A stretch of 64,000 nt of DNA from Planctomycetota bacterium (GCA_020851075.1 JADZDL010000316.1:27635-91634); one strand, 5' to 3'. Numbered from the stretch's first letter, positions 48,855-58,348 are shown. Numbers and translations: made by a program. The notes: generated by a model not told the origin, from the sequence alone.

Positions 48855-51602
48855 ATGTCTGCCGAAGATCCGAAGGACCCGAAAGATCCGACCACCCCCT
48901 CCGCGGAGCCTGCGAAGCGTGAGGCGGTGAAGTCGCGTGACCGCAAGGAGCCCAAGGCGGCGAAGCCTGCAGGGGCGCCCGCTGTGGTCGCCGAGGCGCC
49001 GCCGCCGGCCCAGCCAGCGGAAAAACCCGCGGATCAGCCGGCAGACAAGCTCACCGACCAGCCCGCCGACAAGCTGGCGGAGCAACCCGCGGAAGCCGCC
49101 GTGGAAGCCGCAGGGGGCCGCGGTCCGTCGTTGGTCCTGGAGGCTGCGGAGGCACTCGCGGGCGCTCTGGTGGTGAAGGAGTCGATGCCGGACACGATGT
49201 TCGTGTTCCCGCTGCGCGGCGCGGTGCCGTTCCCGAGCTTGATGATGCCGTTGCTGCTCGATGCGCAAGCGGCCCGCGACATCATTGCCAAGGCCGAAGC
49301 GCACAACAGCCACGTCTTCCTCGTGCTGCAGAAGAACCCCGACCAAGAGCCCTCGGGGGCCGAGGATCTGCACGAAGTTGGCGTCATCACCCGCATCCTG
49401 AAGACGCTGAAGTTGCCCGACGGCGGCATGTCGGCGATGACCCAGGGGGTGCGTCGGGCGCGGCTCGTCAAGATCGTGCGCCGCAAGCCCAACCTCGTTG
49501 CGCGCGTGAAGGAACTCGTCGAGGTGCCGGCCCGCGGGCCGCGCGCCGAGTCGTTGTTCCGCCTGCTGCAGCAGCAACTGCGCAAACTCGCGGAGATGCA
49601 GGACAACTCGGATCCCGGGTTTACCACCGCGCTGCTGAACGTCGACGATCCGGGCCAGCTCGCCGACTTCACGGGTGGCGTCGTGCGCAAGGTCGAAGAC
49701 CGGCAGCGCCTGCTCGCCGAACCTTCGATCGAGAAGCGTCTCGAGATCGCGCTCGAACTCGCGATGGCCGAGACCGAGCTCGTCGAACTCGACAAGAAGA
49801 TCCAGGGCGAGATCCGCGAGAAGGCCGAAAAGGCGCAAAAGGACTACTTCCTGCGCGAGCAGATGAAGCTCATCCGCCGCGAACTCGGCGAGGAGAAGGA
49901 TCCGCGCTCGCTCGAGTTGAAACGTCTCGAAGAGGCGATCAGCAAGGCGAAGATGCCCGAGGTGGCGCTCAGGCGCGCGCAGGAGGAGCTCACGCGACTG
50001 CAGACTACGCCCGTCGAGTCAGGCGAATACGGCGTGATCCGCAACTACCTCGATTGGCTCACGGCGCTGCCGTGGTCGGTGCAGACGACCGATGACAGTG
50101 ACCTCGTGCGCGCGGGGCGTGTGCTCGCCGACGACCACTACGGGCTCGACGAGGTGAAGGACCGTATTCTCGAATTCCTGGCGGTGCGCAAGCTGCGTCC
50201 CGGGCATCAGGGTTCGATCCTGTGTTTCTCGGGGCCGCCCGGTGTTGGCAAGACGAGTCTTGGCCGCAGCATCGCGCGCGCGATGGGGCGCAAGTTCTGG
50301 CGCTTCTCGCTCGGTGGCATGCGCGACGAAGCCGAGATCAAGGGCCACCGCCGTACCTACATCGGCTCGCTGCCGGGCCGCATCATCCAGGGGCTCAAGG
50401 CGTGTGGCAGCAACAACCCGGTGCTGCTGCTCGACGAGATCGACAAGCTCGGCAGCGACTTCCGCGGCGATCCGAGTTCGGCGTTGCTCGAAGTGCTCGA
50501 TCCCGAGCAGAACCACGCGTTCGTCGACCACTACCTCGACGTGCCGTTCGATCTGTCGAAGGTGATGTTCCTCGCCACGGCGAACGTGCTGTCGCAGATT
50601 CCGGAGCCGTTGCGCGATCGCATGGAGATCCTCGAGCTGCCGGGGTACCTCGTCGAAGAGAAGGTCGAGATCGCGCGCCGCCATCTGTTGCCGAAACAGC
50701 TCGAACGCCACGGGCTCACCGCCAAGAACCTCTCGGTGCCGCAGGTCGTGTGGCCGAAGATCGTCGAACAGCACACACGCGAAGCGGGCGTGCGCGGCCT
50801 CGACAAGGTCGTGCAGCGGCTCTGCCGCAAGGTTGCGCTGCAGGTCGCGAAGGGCAAACCCGGTGTGGGCAAACTCAGCTTCACCGAGATGGAGACGTTG
50901 CTCGGCCGGCCGAAATTCAAGAGTGATGAACGGCGCAAGCAGCGGCTGCCGGGCGTAGTGCAAGGGCTCGCGTGGACACCGTTTGGCGGCGACGTGCTCT
51001 ACGTCGAAGCCGTGACGAGTCCCGGCAAGGGCGGTCTGCAGCTCACGGGCAGCCTTGGCGAGGTGATGTCTGAATCGGCTCGCCTCGTGCTGAGCTACCT
51101 GAAGAGCCGTGCCGAGCGGTTTGGCCTCGATACGAAGAAACTCGCCGAGCAGGACCTGCACCTGCATTTCCCGTCGGGCTCGATCAAGAAGGATGGGCCG
51201 TCCGCCGGCATCGCGATCGCGTGTGCGTTTCTGGGCTGCCTGCTGCAGAAGGCGGCACCCATGGACCTCGCGATGACGGGCGAGATGACGGTGGTGGGCG
51301 AAGTGCTGCCGATCGGCGGTGTGCGCGAGAAGGTGCTCGCGGCGAAGAACTTCGGCTTGTCGCGGGTTTTGTTGCCGAAGGGCAACGAAGCGGAAGCGCG
51401 CGAGCTGAAGCCGGAACTCGTCGCGGGCCTCGAGATCCTCTACGCTGACCGGTTTGAGCAGGTGTTCGATCTGGTGTTTGGCGATGCACCGGTGGCGCGC
51501 GCGAAGGGCGGCCGCAGAAAGGCTCCAGCCGTCGCTCCAGGCAAATCGGCGCCACCCAAATCGGCGCCTGCCAAATCGCGGAAGCGGAAGCCCGCTCGCT
51601 AG
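48855..51602 (+). CDS. lon: ATP-dependent protease Lon
   Basis: Hexameric AAA+ protease that degrades misfolded and regulatory proteins. The 915-aa protein has a ~90-residue N-terminal extension with degenerate AEKPADQPADKL repeats, the Lon substrate domain (~105-320), a coiled coil, Walker A GPPGVGKT (460-467), LLDEIDKLGSDF, and the catalytic dyad Ser783 (KKDGPSAGIA) and Lys826 (GGVREKVLAA), spaced 43 residues as in E. coli. The C-terminus is Lys/Ser/Pro-rich (PPKSAPAKSRKRKPAR). The ATG at 48855 is chosen as the first in-frame ATG past the glpK hairpins. Confidence 0.96.
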   Translation: MSAEDPKDPKDPTTPSAEPAKREAVKSRDRKEPKAAKPAGAPAVVAEAPPPAQPAEKPADQPADKLTDQPADKLAEQPAEAAVEAAGGRGPSLVLEAAEALAGALVVKESMPDTMFVFPLRGAVPFPSLMMPLLLDAQAARDIIAKAEAHNSHVFLVLQKNPDQEPSGAEDLHEVGVITRILKTLKLPDGGMSAMTQGVRRARLVKIVRRKPNLVARVKELVEVPARGPRAESLFRLLQQQLRKLAEMQDNSDPGFTTALLNVDDPGQLADFTGGVVRKVEDRQRLLAEPSIEKRLEIALELAMAETELVELDKKIQGEIREKAEKAQKDYFLREQMKLIRRELGEEKDPRSLELKRLEEAISKAKMPEVALRRAQEELTRLQTTPVESGEYGVIRNYLDWLTALPWSVQTTDDSDLVRAGRVLADDHYGLDEVKDRILEFLAVRKLRPGHQGSILCFSGPPGVGKTSLGRSIARAMGRKFWRFSLGGMRDEAEIKGHRRTYIGSLPGRIIQGLKACGSNNPVLLLDEIDKLGSDFRGDPSSALLEVLDPEQNHAFVDHYLDVPFDLSKVMFLATANVLSQIPEPLRDRMEILELPGYLVEEKVEIARRHLLPKQLERHGLTAKNLSVPQVVWPKIVEQHTREAGVRGLDKVVQRLCRKVALQVAKGKPGVGKLSFTEMETLLGRPKFKSDERRKQRLPGVVQGLAWTPFGGDVLYVEAVTSPGKGGLQLTGSLGEVMSESARLVLSYLKSRAERFGLDTKKLAEQDLHLHFPSGSIKKDGPSAGIAIACAFLGCLLQKAAPMDLAMTGEMTVVGEVLPIGGVREKVLAAKNFGLSRVLLPKGNEAEARELKPELVAGLEILYADRFEQVFDLVFGDAPVARAKGGRRKAPAVAPGKSAPPKSAPAKSRKRKPAR

Positions 51603-51627
51603 TGGTCCTGCTCGTTCTTGGGGTTCG

Positions 51628-51888
51628 CTAGCGGATAAGGCCTGACGTGAGCACTGCACCCGTGCAAAGGCTCACGCCAAACGCCAACAACGCCAACAAC
51701 ACGCCGCCGACCCATAACCAAGGGGATGGGCGGTTGCCGACCTGGGGCACGGGGTCACCTTCGAGCAGGTCCCCGAGCCGCCGCTGGAACTGCGCGTCAT
51801 GCGTGCGCCGCCAGGCTTTGCGCAGCAGGATCCAGGCGAAGGCCCATAGACCGGCTGCGAGCACCAAAAACGGGATCACGCACTCCAT
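51628..51888 (-). CDS. Small two-helix membrane protein
   Basis: Function unknown. An 86-aa protein with helices at residues ~4-24 (VIPFLVLAAGLWAFAWILL) and ~60-82 (WLWVGGVLLALLAFGVSL), separated by a charged segment (AWRRTHDAQFQRRLGDLLEG). It lies head-to-tail behind nth on the same strand, convergent with lon, and may be transcribed with nth (8 nt apart). Confidence 0.6.
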   Translation of the reverse strand: MECVIPFLVLAAGLWAFAWILLRKAWRRTHDAQFQRRLGDLLEGDPVPQVGNRPSPWLWVGGVLLALLAFGVSLCTGAVLTSGLIR

Positions 51889-51897
51889 TCGGTCATC

Positions 51898-52569
51898 CTA
51901 CCGTCGGCCGCGCTGCTTCGCTTCGGTCGCCTGGCGCGCTTTGCTCATCGCCCAGCTGCAGATCGGACACTGCGCCGGCACGTGACGCATCGCAGGGCAG
52001 AACGCGCGGCCGAAGTGGATGATCTGCAGGTGCAGTTTGTTCCAGTGCTCGCGCGGGAACGTGCGCACGAGGTCGCGTTCGGTCTGTTCGACGCTGCGAC
52101 CCGAACTGAGTCCCCAACGCCAGGCGAGCCGGTGGATGTGGGTGTCGATCGGAAACGCGGGCACGCCGAACGCCTGCGCCATCACCACGCTCGCGGTCTT
52201 GTGGCCGACGCCTGGCAGGCGTTCGAGCGCTTCGAGGTTGGTGGGAACTTCGCCGTTGTGCTCTTCGAGGAGGATCTTCGACAGGCCGGCGATCGCTTTG
52301 GCCTTTTGCGGCGACAGTCCGCACGGGCGTACGATGGCCTGGATCTCCGCCACCGGCACTTGGAGCATCGTGTGCGGCGTGTTCGCGCGCGCGAACAGGA
52401 TCGGCGTCACCTGGTTGACGCGCACGTCGGTGCATTGCGCCGACAGCAAGACGGCGATGAGGAGCGAGAACGGATCGGCGTGGTCGAGCGGGATCGGCGG
52501 CGCTGGGAAGTGCTCGTCGAGGATCGCCTGAATGCGTTGTGCGAGCTCCGGGCGCTTCATCGGAGACAT
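51898..52569 (-). CDS. nth: Endonuclease III, variant iron-sulfur loop
   Basis: Base-excision repair glycosylase/AP lyase for oxidised pyrimidines. The 223-aa protein has the helix-hairpin-helix LPGVGHKTA with catalytic Lys124 and Asp142 in FPIDTHIHRL. The C-terminal cluster loop has Cys191, Cys201 and Cys204 (CX9CX2C) but no fourth cysteine, unlike the usual CX6CX2CX5C. Divergent from the secreted HEAT-like protein gene by 98 nt. ATG at 52560 is an alternative start. Confidence 0.93.
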   Translation of the reverse strand: MSPMKRPELAQRIQAILDEHFPAPPIPLDHADPFSLLIAVLLSAQCTDVRVNQVTPILFARANTPHTMLQVPVAEIQAIVRPCGLSPQKAKAIAGLSKILLEEHNGEVPTNLEALERLPGVGHKTASVVMAQAFGVPAFPIDTHIHRLAWRWGLSSGRSVEQTERDLVRTFPREHWNKLHLQIIHFGRAFCPAMRHVPAQCPICSWAMSKARQATEAKQRGRR

Positions 52570-52655
52570 GGTCTAGCCTCGGCGTGTGCGGCGTTCCATC
52601 GCCGTGTGGGAGGGATTCCTGGGTGGTCGCAGGTTTCCATCGAGGTCGGGGCGAG

Positions 52656-52661
52656 TACAAC
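52656..52661 (+). promoter_or_regulatory. Candidate -10 element TACAAC six bases before the secreted HEAT-like gene
   Basis: The hexamer TACAAC ends six bases before the ATG at 52668, the same arrangement as at 9526, 22431 and 48842. Confidence 0.35.
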
Positions 52662-52667
52662 GTTGCA

Positions 52668-54998
52668 ATGCCACGCTCCCTGCTGGTCGTCGCGTTCCTT
52701 GCGGTTGCCGGGTTGGTTCCCGCGCAGGATCTACCTCCCTATGAACTGCCCGCGGATGTCGCGCAGAAGGTCCGCAGCCTGACGCGTGCGGAGCCGCTCG
52801 AGTTGTTGGCCGCACTTGCGAGCTTGGACCTCGAACGGCGTGCGGCAGCGGAGGAGCATTGGGGTGAGTTGGACGCGCGCGCACAGTGTACACTCGTCCG
52901 CGCCGGCTTGCGCGCGGCGGATCCCGAGGTGGCGATTGGCGCAGCGGCCAAGGCCGGACGCGGGCAATGGCTGGATACGAACGAACAGAAGCGCGCGGCG
53001 ATGGTTGGCATGGGCCGCTGCAACCAGGTCGACACCCCGTTCGACGTTGCCGAGTTCTTCCAGATGTTCGATGCGAAGGACACCGCGCTGTTCCTCGCCA
53101 ACCCAGGCGAGATGCCGCGCGAGGTGCCGAAGTTCTTCGGCATCCTGCATCATCGGTTTGGGCCAGAACACCAGGCGCAGGTCGAGCTGCTGACGCGCAG
53201 CGACGACGTGTTGGTGCGCCAGGATGCCGCCAAGTACTTCGCGGTCGTGAAACTCGAACGCACACGCTACGCGCACTTCCTGCTGTCGCAGCCGCTCGAG
53301 GAACCGGCGTTGCCCGAGTCGTTCGACCCGATGACGGACAAGATGCCGTTTGTGCCGCGCTCGTTCACGCTGCGCGCCGAAGGGGCTGGGTATCCTGCGT
53401 TGCTCGCCGCGGTGCTCGAGCGCGTGTTCTTCGCCGAGCCGAAGGTGAATCCCGCGCTCGCGGTGTTTGCGTGGCGTTGGGCCACCGAGGCCACTCCGGG
53501 CGAACTCGACCGCGAACTGATGTCGCGGTTGATGCGTTGCGACAGCGACGAAGGGCAACGCATCGGACTGCGCATCCTGCAGCAGATTGGCGGTGACGAG
53601 ACCGGGGCGTTGTTGGGCGAGTTGGCGGATCGGGCCAATGGCGAGGACCTGGCGCCGCTGCAGGCGCTGCGCGAACTCGTTCGGCGTGGCGATGCGGTGG
53701 CGCGGGCGCGCCTCGTGGAGCTGGCGAATGACAAGTCGCTGGCGGTGGTGATGTTGTGGCAATGCGCCCGCGAAGCTGCCAATACGATGCTGGACACGGC
53801 CTTCGGGGCCGATGCCGAGGCTGGACGGTTCGTGCTTTCGCAGTTCGATGATGCCGCCGGGGAGGGCGACCAACTCGGCGAACCGATGGTCGGGCTTGAC
53901 GAAGCACTGCGAGAGCGCGCCGACAAGGCAGACCTCGAAGCAGACCGACTCGCATGCCTGCTGGAGTGGTTTCCGCCCGTTCGCAGCCCCGCCCTGTGTG
54001 CGCGTGCTCTAGGGCAGCTTTCTGCTACCAACATCATGGACATGCCGCTCGGCGTGTTGGAGTTGGCCGACCGCGCGGCGTTGGCGCAGGCGCTCCATCG
54101 TCTGCTCGCGACCGAAGGGCTCGGCAATGAGCCGCGGGAGCTGGCGCTCGGTTGTCTCGCCAATCTCGGCAAGTTGGGGCTCGGCGATGCCGCACAGACC
54201 GAGGTGCTATGGCAGCAGTTGTTGCAGCTGCAGAGCGAAGAGGACCGCGGCACCCTGCAGATCGCCTTCGCGGAGGTGCGGGACCCCGCGTGGACGACCA
54301 GGTTGCGCGCCGCGGCCAAAGACGAGACGTGGTACCCAGGGTGGGAGACCGCGGGCAGGATCGGCGCGCTGGCGGCGGCCGGCGGCATCGACAAGCGGTT
54401 GGCGTTGGAGTTCGCGCAAGCCTTGCAATCGCTCGATATCGACGTGTTGCGCCAGCTGCGCGAAGACCTGCTGCCGAACTTGCTGGCGGGGAATGGGGCA
54501 GCAGCGATCGAGTCGTTCGTGCGGTCGCGCGGCCTCGAAACGGAACCCTTCGTGTTCTTGTGGCTCCTGCCCGGCAAGTTCGGCCGCGAGTGGTTGCAGC
54601 GCTGTCGCTTGGAACGCGAATACGGCCACTACGCGTGGGCCACCGGCGAACTGGCGCGCGCCGGCGATCCCGATGCCAGGGCCGAAGTGGAGAGCGCGAT
54701 TGCACGCCGGCTCTATGGCTGGATCGACGAGTTGGCGGTGGACGAGCTCACGGACGGCAGCAGCCTCGACCGGGTGCCGTTGTTGCTCGAGCAGGTCGAT
54801 TCCAACTGCTGCACGTTCGCGGTGGTCGGTTCGGCGCTCGAAGACATGTTCGAGGTCGAGGCGTTCCAGTCGGAATACGGCCTGCTGAGCCGGCCAGAGC
54901 TGCTGAAACGCGCGTGGGCCCGATGTCAGGGCAAGTTGGGTCAGGGCAAATTGGCCTGGAGCAATATCGCCTCGAAATGGCTGATTGCGCCGAAGTGA
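52668..54998 (+). CDS. Secreted helical-repeat (HEAT-like) protein, 776 aa
   Basis: Function unknown. Signal: MPRSLLVVAFLAVAGLVPAQ. The mature part is made of helical pairs such as SDDVLVRQDAAKYFAVVKLE, ALRELVRRGDAVARARLVEL and REDLLPNLLAGNGAAAIESF, with no catalytic motif, zinc site or transmembrane helix. It may be a scaffold or binding protein in the periplasm or outer surface. Start uses no Shine-Dalgarno. Confidence 0.75.
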   Translation: MPRSLLVVAFLAVAGLVPAQDLPPYELPADVAQKVRSLTRAEPLELLAALASLDLERRAAAEEHWGELDARAQCTLVRAGLRAADPEVAIGAAAKAGRGQWLDTNEQKRAAMVGMGRCNQVDTPFDVAEFFQMFDAKDTALFLANPGEMPREVPKFFGILHHRFGPEHQAQVELLTRSDDVLVRQDAAKYFAVVKLERTRYAHFLLSQPLEEPALPESFDPMTDKMPFVPRSFTLRAEGAGYPALLAAVLERVFFAEPKVNPALAVFAWRWATEATPGELDRELMSRLMRCDSDEGQRIGLRILQQIGGDETGALLGELADRANGEDLAPLQALRELVRRGDAVARARLVELANDKSLAVVMLWQCAREAANTMLDTAFGADAEAGRFVLSQFDDAAGEGDQLGEPMVGLDEALRERADKADLEADRLACLLEWFPPVRSPALCARALGQLSATNIMDMPLGVLELADRAALAQALHRLLATEGLGNEPRELALGCLANLGKLGLGDAAQTEVLWQQLLQLQSEEDRGTLQIAFAEVRDPAWTTRLRAAAKDETWYPGWETAGRIGALAAAGGIDKRLALEFAQALQSLDIDVLRQLREDLLPNLLAGNGAAAIESFVRSRGLETEPFVFLWLLPGKFGREWLQRCRLEREYGHYAWATGELARAGDPDARAEVESAIARRLYGWIDELAVDELTDGSSLDRVPLLLEQVDSNCCTFAVVGSALEDMFEVEAFQSEYGLLSRPELLKRAWARCQGKLGQGKLAWSNIASKWLIAPK

Positions 54999-55036
54999 TG
55001 GCAGTCGCGCGGCGGGCGGGTAGCCTGCGCGGTTCG

Positions 55037-55702
55037 ATGAACGAGCAGTTCTCCCAGTGGTTCGAGCAGGTCTGGTCCGATCGTGAGGATCGGGTCTACC
55101 GGTCGTTGTTTGGTGATCTCGGTCAGGGCATCTACACGGCCGGGCCGGGCGTCTACGAGCGCTTCCAGAAGCAGCCGCATCCGGGTTGGCTCAACCACGG
55201 GGTGTTTGCGTGCCCGCCCAACGATGACCGCAAGACCTGGCTCTACGTGACGTCGGGCCTCAGCAATCCGTGGAACCTCGACACGCCGCAGCGCGACCCA
55301 TCGGGCTTCTCAGGTCTCGGCTTCGAACTCGTGATCGAGACGCCGGATGCCGCGGATTGGGCGGTGCCGCTGCTGCACAACCTCATGGCCTACGAACTGC
55401 TCGTCGCGGTTGGTACCTACGAAGGTGCGGAGCTGTTTGAATATGGCAATCGCATTCCGTTGAACGGGTCGATCACGCCGAGCTTCGACAGCAAGATCCG
55501 CTGGTTGCTCGTCGGGCAGCCCGCGACGTTTGCGCAGTCGTTTGACCTGCAGTCGGGGCGCGTGGACCTGTTCCAGCTGTGTGGGGCGACCGATGCCGAA
55601 GTTGAGTTTGCGCGGCAGACGAGCCAGGACACGCTCGTCGAGTTGCTGCAGAAGCAGGGCGTGTATCCGCGCACGGACGCTGGGCGCAAGAGCGTACGAT
55701 GA
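55037..55702 (+). CDS. Suppressor-of-fused (SUFU) domain protein
   Basis: A 221-aa cytosolic protein of the SUFU family (GVYERFQKQPHPGWLNHGVF, RKTWLYVTSGLSNPWNLD, GFELVIETPDAADWAVPL, LHNLMAYELLVAVGTYEGAEL). In bacteria SUFU domains are found as immunity or binding proteins, often near toxin genes, but no toxin is seen here. TAGCCT lies ten bases before the ATG. It is coupled to the next gene by ATGA. Confidence 0.85.
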   Translation: MNEQFSQWFEQVWSDREDRVYRSLFGDLGQGIYTAGPGVYERFQKQPHPGWLNHGVFACPPNDDRKTWLYVTSGLSNPWNLDTPQRDPSGFSGLGFELVIETPDAADWAVPLLHNLMAYELLVAVGTYEGAELFEYGNRIPLNGSITPSFDSKIRWLLVGQPATFAQSFDLQSGRVDLFQLCGATDAEVEFARQTSQDTLVELLQKQGVYPRTDAGRKSVR

Positions 55703-55893
55703 ACGGTGGTGGGGTGCGTTCAGACGACGAAGAGCCACCGGTGCCCTCGCCGTGCATCAGCCTGTGTGTGATGGACGCGGCGCGGCGCTACTGCAAAGGT
55801 TGCCTGCGTACGATCGGCGAGATCACGGCGTGGGGTGCGTTGTCGAATGACGAGAAGCGCGAAGTGATCGCGCAGTTGGCCACGCGGCGGTGA
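55699..55893 (+). CDS. DUF1289 small cysteine-motif protein
   Basis: A 64-aa protein with CX3C ... CX2C (PCISLCVMDAARRYCKGCLR) and the family's IGEITAWGALSNDEKREVI. These proteins probably bind a metal or iron-sulfur cluster; their function is unknown. It overlaps the SUFU gene by ATGA and ends three bases before the convergent GH127 stop. Confidence 0.88.
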   Translation: MNGGGVRSDDEEPPVPSPCISLCVMDAARRYCKGCLRTIGEITAWGALSNDEKREVIAQLATRR

Positions 55894-55896
55894 GCG

Positions 55897-58212
55897 CTAC
55901 TTGTCGCGGAGGAAGTACGCGGGCATCGGGTTCGTCTGCAACTCAAACACGCGCGGCGTGCGTCGCGGTTTGCCATCCTTTGGCACCCGCAGCATGATCG
56001 CTACGCGGCGGCGGCCGTTGGTGGCGGAGGTTGGCAGCTCGAACTCCTGGGTGAAGAGCGGTTCTTCTCCGGCGGGGGGCTGCAGCGTCGGCGTGGCCAC
56101 GACGACTCCGTCCACGCACAGTTCAAACGCCTTCGCATCCTCGTCGCGCGCGAACGTGATGTGGAGCGTGTTCTTGCCGGCATCGTCCGTTTTCAGGTCG
56201 TAACGAAACCACAGTGGGCTGCGCACCCAGGCCTTGCCGTGGCTCTCGCCGCGTTCGCTCTGCCAGGCTTGGAAGTTGTGTGTGGTCTCGGCAGCGCGGA
56301 CGGAATCGTCTCCGTCATCGAAGCGGTCGATAATGCCGACGAACGTCGAGGTGGTGACGTAGACCGCGTAGCGCGTGTTTCGCAACCGATAGAACGGCGC
56401 CATCGGCAAGGACCGCTCGCCGTAGATCTCACTGCCGATCCACCCGGCTTCAAACGCGAGGCGGCCGTCGAAACGACCAAGCTGCGGCTTGTCCCGGTCG
56501 AGATAGATGCACGGTACTTCCATGCCAGCCGCTTCGAGATTCTCGCGATACGCGTCTGCTCCTTCGCCGCGCTGCATCTCCTTCGTCAAACCTCGGTGGC
56601 CAAGATCCGCTGCGAGCACAATGGGCCCGTGGCACACCGCCACGAGGTGCGGATCGTCGCCAAGCGGCTCGCAGCGCGGCCGCATCGGCAACACGACTTC
56701 GATGCGGTCGCCGTCGTGCCATTCGCGCGACAACGCCGCGTAGCCGTCCGTCGTCGGCAACAGCGCCGACGTCTCCGCATTCACCGCGATGGACATCGCG
56801 CCGCGGCACCAGAACGGTTCGCGCACGTGCAGCGTGAACTTCTGCGGCTGCTTCGTCGCGATCGTGAGGATCGTGCGTTCTTCGTCCGGGAACTTCGTCT
56901 CCTGCCGCAGCTTCACGCCTTTCGCGGTCCAATCGACCTCACTTGGCGTGAACAGGTTCACCCAGATCCCTTCAGCATCGTGCGCATACACAAACTCGCC
57001 GAGTTTGCTGAACGACTCGATGCCGGTGCCGCTGCAGCACACATAGGCATTGTCCCCTTCGCCGTAGTAGCGGAACGAACCACTCTGCATCGGCACGAAG
57101 TACATGATCGCCGCGGGATCGTGCGGGCTCTTCGTGCCGAGAATGCCATTCCACAGCGCGCGTTCGTAGTAGTCGCCGTACTTGCTGTTGGGGGCCTGCT
57201 GCCACAGCAGTTTGGTGAGTTTCAGCAGGTTGTGCGTGCAGCAATTCTCGGCATCCTGAGAACTGCGTTGCCAACTCAATTTGTCGGGCAGATCGCGCCA
57301 ATACTCAAAACTGCTCGTGCCGCCCGTCGCATAACAACGGTGCTCGGTGACCGTCTGCCAGAAGAAGCGTGCGACCTGCCCTGCCCACGCATCGCCCGTC
57401 AGTTCGAATAACCGCGCCTGCGCGATCACCTTGGGAATCTGCGTATTGGCGTGAAGTCCCTTCAACTCGTCGCGACCCAGGGCGAGCGCATCGAGCACCT
57501 TGTGGTGTGTGAACCGCCGCGCGAGCGCCAGATGCCGCGCATCCTTCGTCACCGCGTAGAGGTCGGCGAAGAACGCCGGCATGCCACCAAACTCCGTCTG
57601 CAGCAGGCGCTGCATGGCCGCGTCGTCGAGGGGCTTCGTGAACGTCTCCACGAAGCCTGCGAAGTCGAGCGCCATCTGCAGCGCTTCTTCGTTGCCGCAG
57701 AGTGTGTACTGATCGAGCAGCCCGGCCGCGACCTTGTGCAGCGTGTACCACGGCGCCCAGACACGTTCGCCGCGCGCGAGCCGTTCGAGGAACGACTTTG
57801 GGAACGCGGATAGATAACCATCGCCGAGTGCCTGCTGGCACGCGTGCAGTTCGTGCACGAGCGTGGCGCCACGTTCGCGCAGCGCTGCTTCGCCGGTCGC
57901 GGAATGCATGAGGGCCAGCGCCGACAGGAAGTGCCCCGTGTAGTGGCCGCGCAGTTCGCAATCGGGCGCCTCCCAGCCTGGCAGAGGCTTCGCCGTGCTC
58001 GGCAGCCCCGCATTCCGCCGGAAGTTGTGCAGCAGGCGGTCGAGGTCCTCCGTGCGCAGGTAGCCGAGCATCGCCTGCTGTTCGGTGAGCAGTTCGCCGG
58101 GCAGCAGTTGCACCGCGGACAGTGGGAAGCAGGTTGCGCGTGCGGGGGTTGGTTCCTGCGCGCGCAGGTTGGCTAGCAAAGCGCCAAGCAGGAGAAGCGG
58201 GAGTGCGTGCAT
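55897..58212 (-). CDS. Glycoside hydrolase family 127 (beta-L-arabinofuranosidase-like)
   Basis: An exported 771-aa GH127 protein for plant- or algal-type polysaccharides. Signal: MHALPLLLLGALLANLRAQ. Family features: LTEQQAMLGYLRTEDLDRLL, GHYTGHFLSALALMH, the zinc/nucleophile cysteines (ENCCTHNLLKL and YVCCSGTGIESFS) and the acid/base region. The fold continues with beta sandwiches to a C-terminus ending YFLRDK. The exact sugar is unknown. It is convergent with the DUF1289 gene with no terminator between. Confidence 0.88.
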   Translation of the reverse strand: MHALPLLLLGALLANLRAQEPTPARATCFPLSAVQLLPGELLTEQQAMLGYLRTEDLDRLLHNFRRNAGLPSTAKPLPGWEAPDCELRGHYTGHFLSALALMHSATGEAALRERGATLVHELHACQQALGDGYLSAFPKSFLERLARGERVWAPWYTLHKVAAGLLDQYTLCGNEEALQMALDFAGFVETFTKPLDDAAMQRLLQTEFGGMPAFFADLYAVTKDARHLALARRFTHHKVLDALALGRDELKGLHANTQIPKVIAQARLFELTGDAWAGQVARFFWQTVTEHRCYATGGTSSFEYWRDLPDKLSWQRSSQDAENCCTHNLLKLTKLLWQQAPNSKYGDYYERALWNGILGTKSPHDPAAIMYFVPMQSGSFRYYGEGDNAYVCCSGTGIESFSKLGEFVYAHDAEGIWVNLFTPSEVDWTAKGVKLRQETKFPDEERTILTIATKQPQKFTLHVREPFWCRGAMSIAVNAETSALLPTTDGYAALSREWHDGDRIEVVLPMRPRCEPLGDDPHLVAVCHGPIVLAADLGHRGLTKEMQRGEGADAYRENLEAAGMEVPCIYLDRDKPQLGRFDGRLAFEAGWIGSEIYGERSLPMAPFYRLRNTRYAVYVTTSTFVGIIDRFDDGDDSVRAAETTHNFQAWQSERGESHGKAWVRSPLWFRYDLKTDDAGKNTLHITFARDEDAKAFELCVDGVVVATPTLQPPAGEEPLFTQEFELPTSATNGRRRVAIMLRVPKDGKPRRTPRVFELQTNPMPAYFLRDK

Positions 58213-58240
58213 TGCGGTGACCTCGATAGACCCTGACGTG

Positions 58241-58260
58241 CCTTGGGTCACGAACCAAGG
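58241..58260. promoter_or_regulatory. Dyad CCTTGG-N8-CCAAGG, candidate operator for GH127 gene
   Basis: A 6-bp perfect inverted repeat in 20 nt, about 30 nt upstream of the GH127 ATG (58212, minus strand) and just upstream of the TATCGA hexamer (58223-58228). Its location suits a repressor site in the divergent promoter region. Confidence 0.4.
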
Positions 58261-58284
58261 GTGGGTCGCCTGTCCTCACGCAAC

Positions 58285-58348
58285 AAAGGAGGTGGTCGAA
58301 GTGCGGTGTCCGGATGGACCCGCGAAGAGTCGAGCAACGGGGGGGTGA
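58285..58348 (+). other. Perfect Shine-Dalgarno AAAGGAGGTGG before a 15-codon reading frame
   Basis: AAAGGAGGTGG (58285-58295) is a near-complete match to the 16S rRNA 3' end. A GTG at 58301 would start a 15-residue peptide ending 58348. In a window where most genes lack Shine-Dalgarno sequences, this is unusual. It may be a leader peptide, or a piece of no function. Confidence 0.3.

Noticed and set aside
51597..51633. Terminator formed by CGCTAG and CTAGCG after lon
   Set aside because: The loop is 25 bases and the stem only six base pairs; too weak to call.
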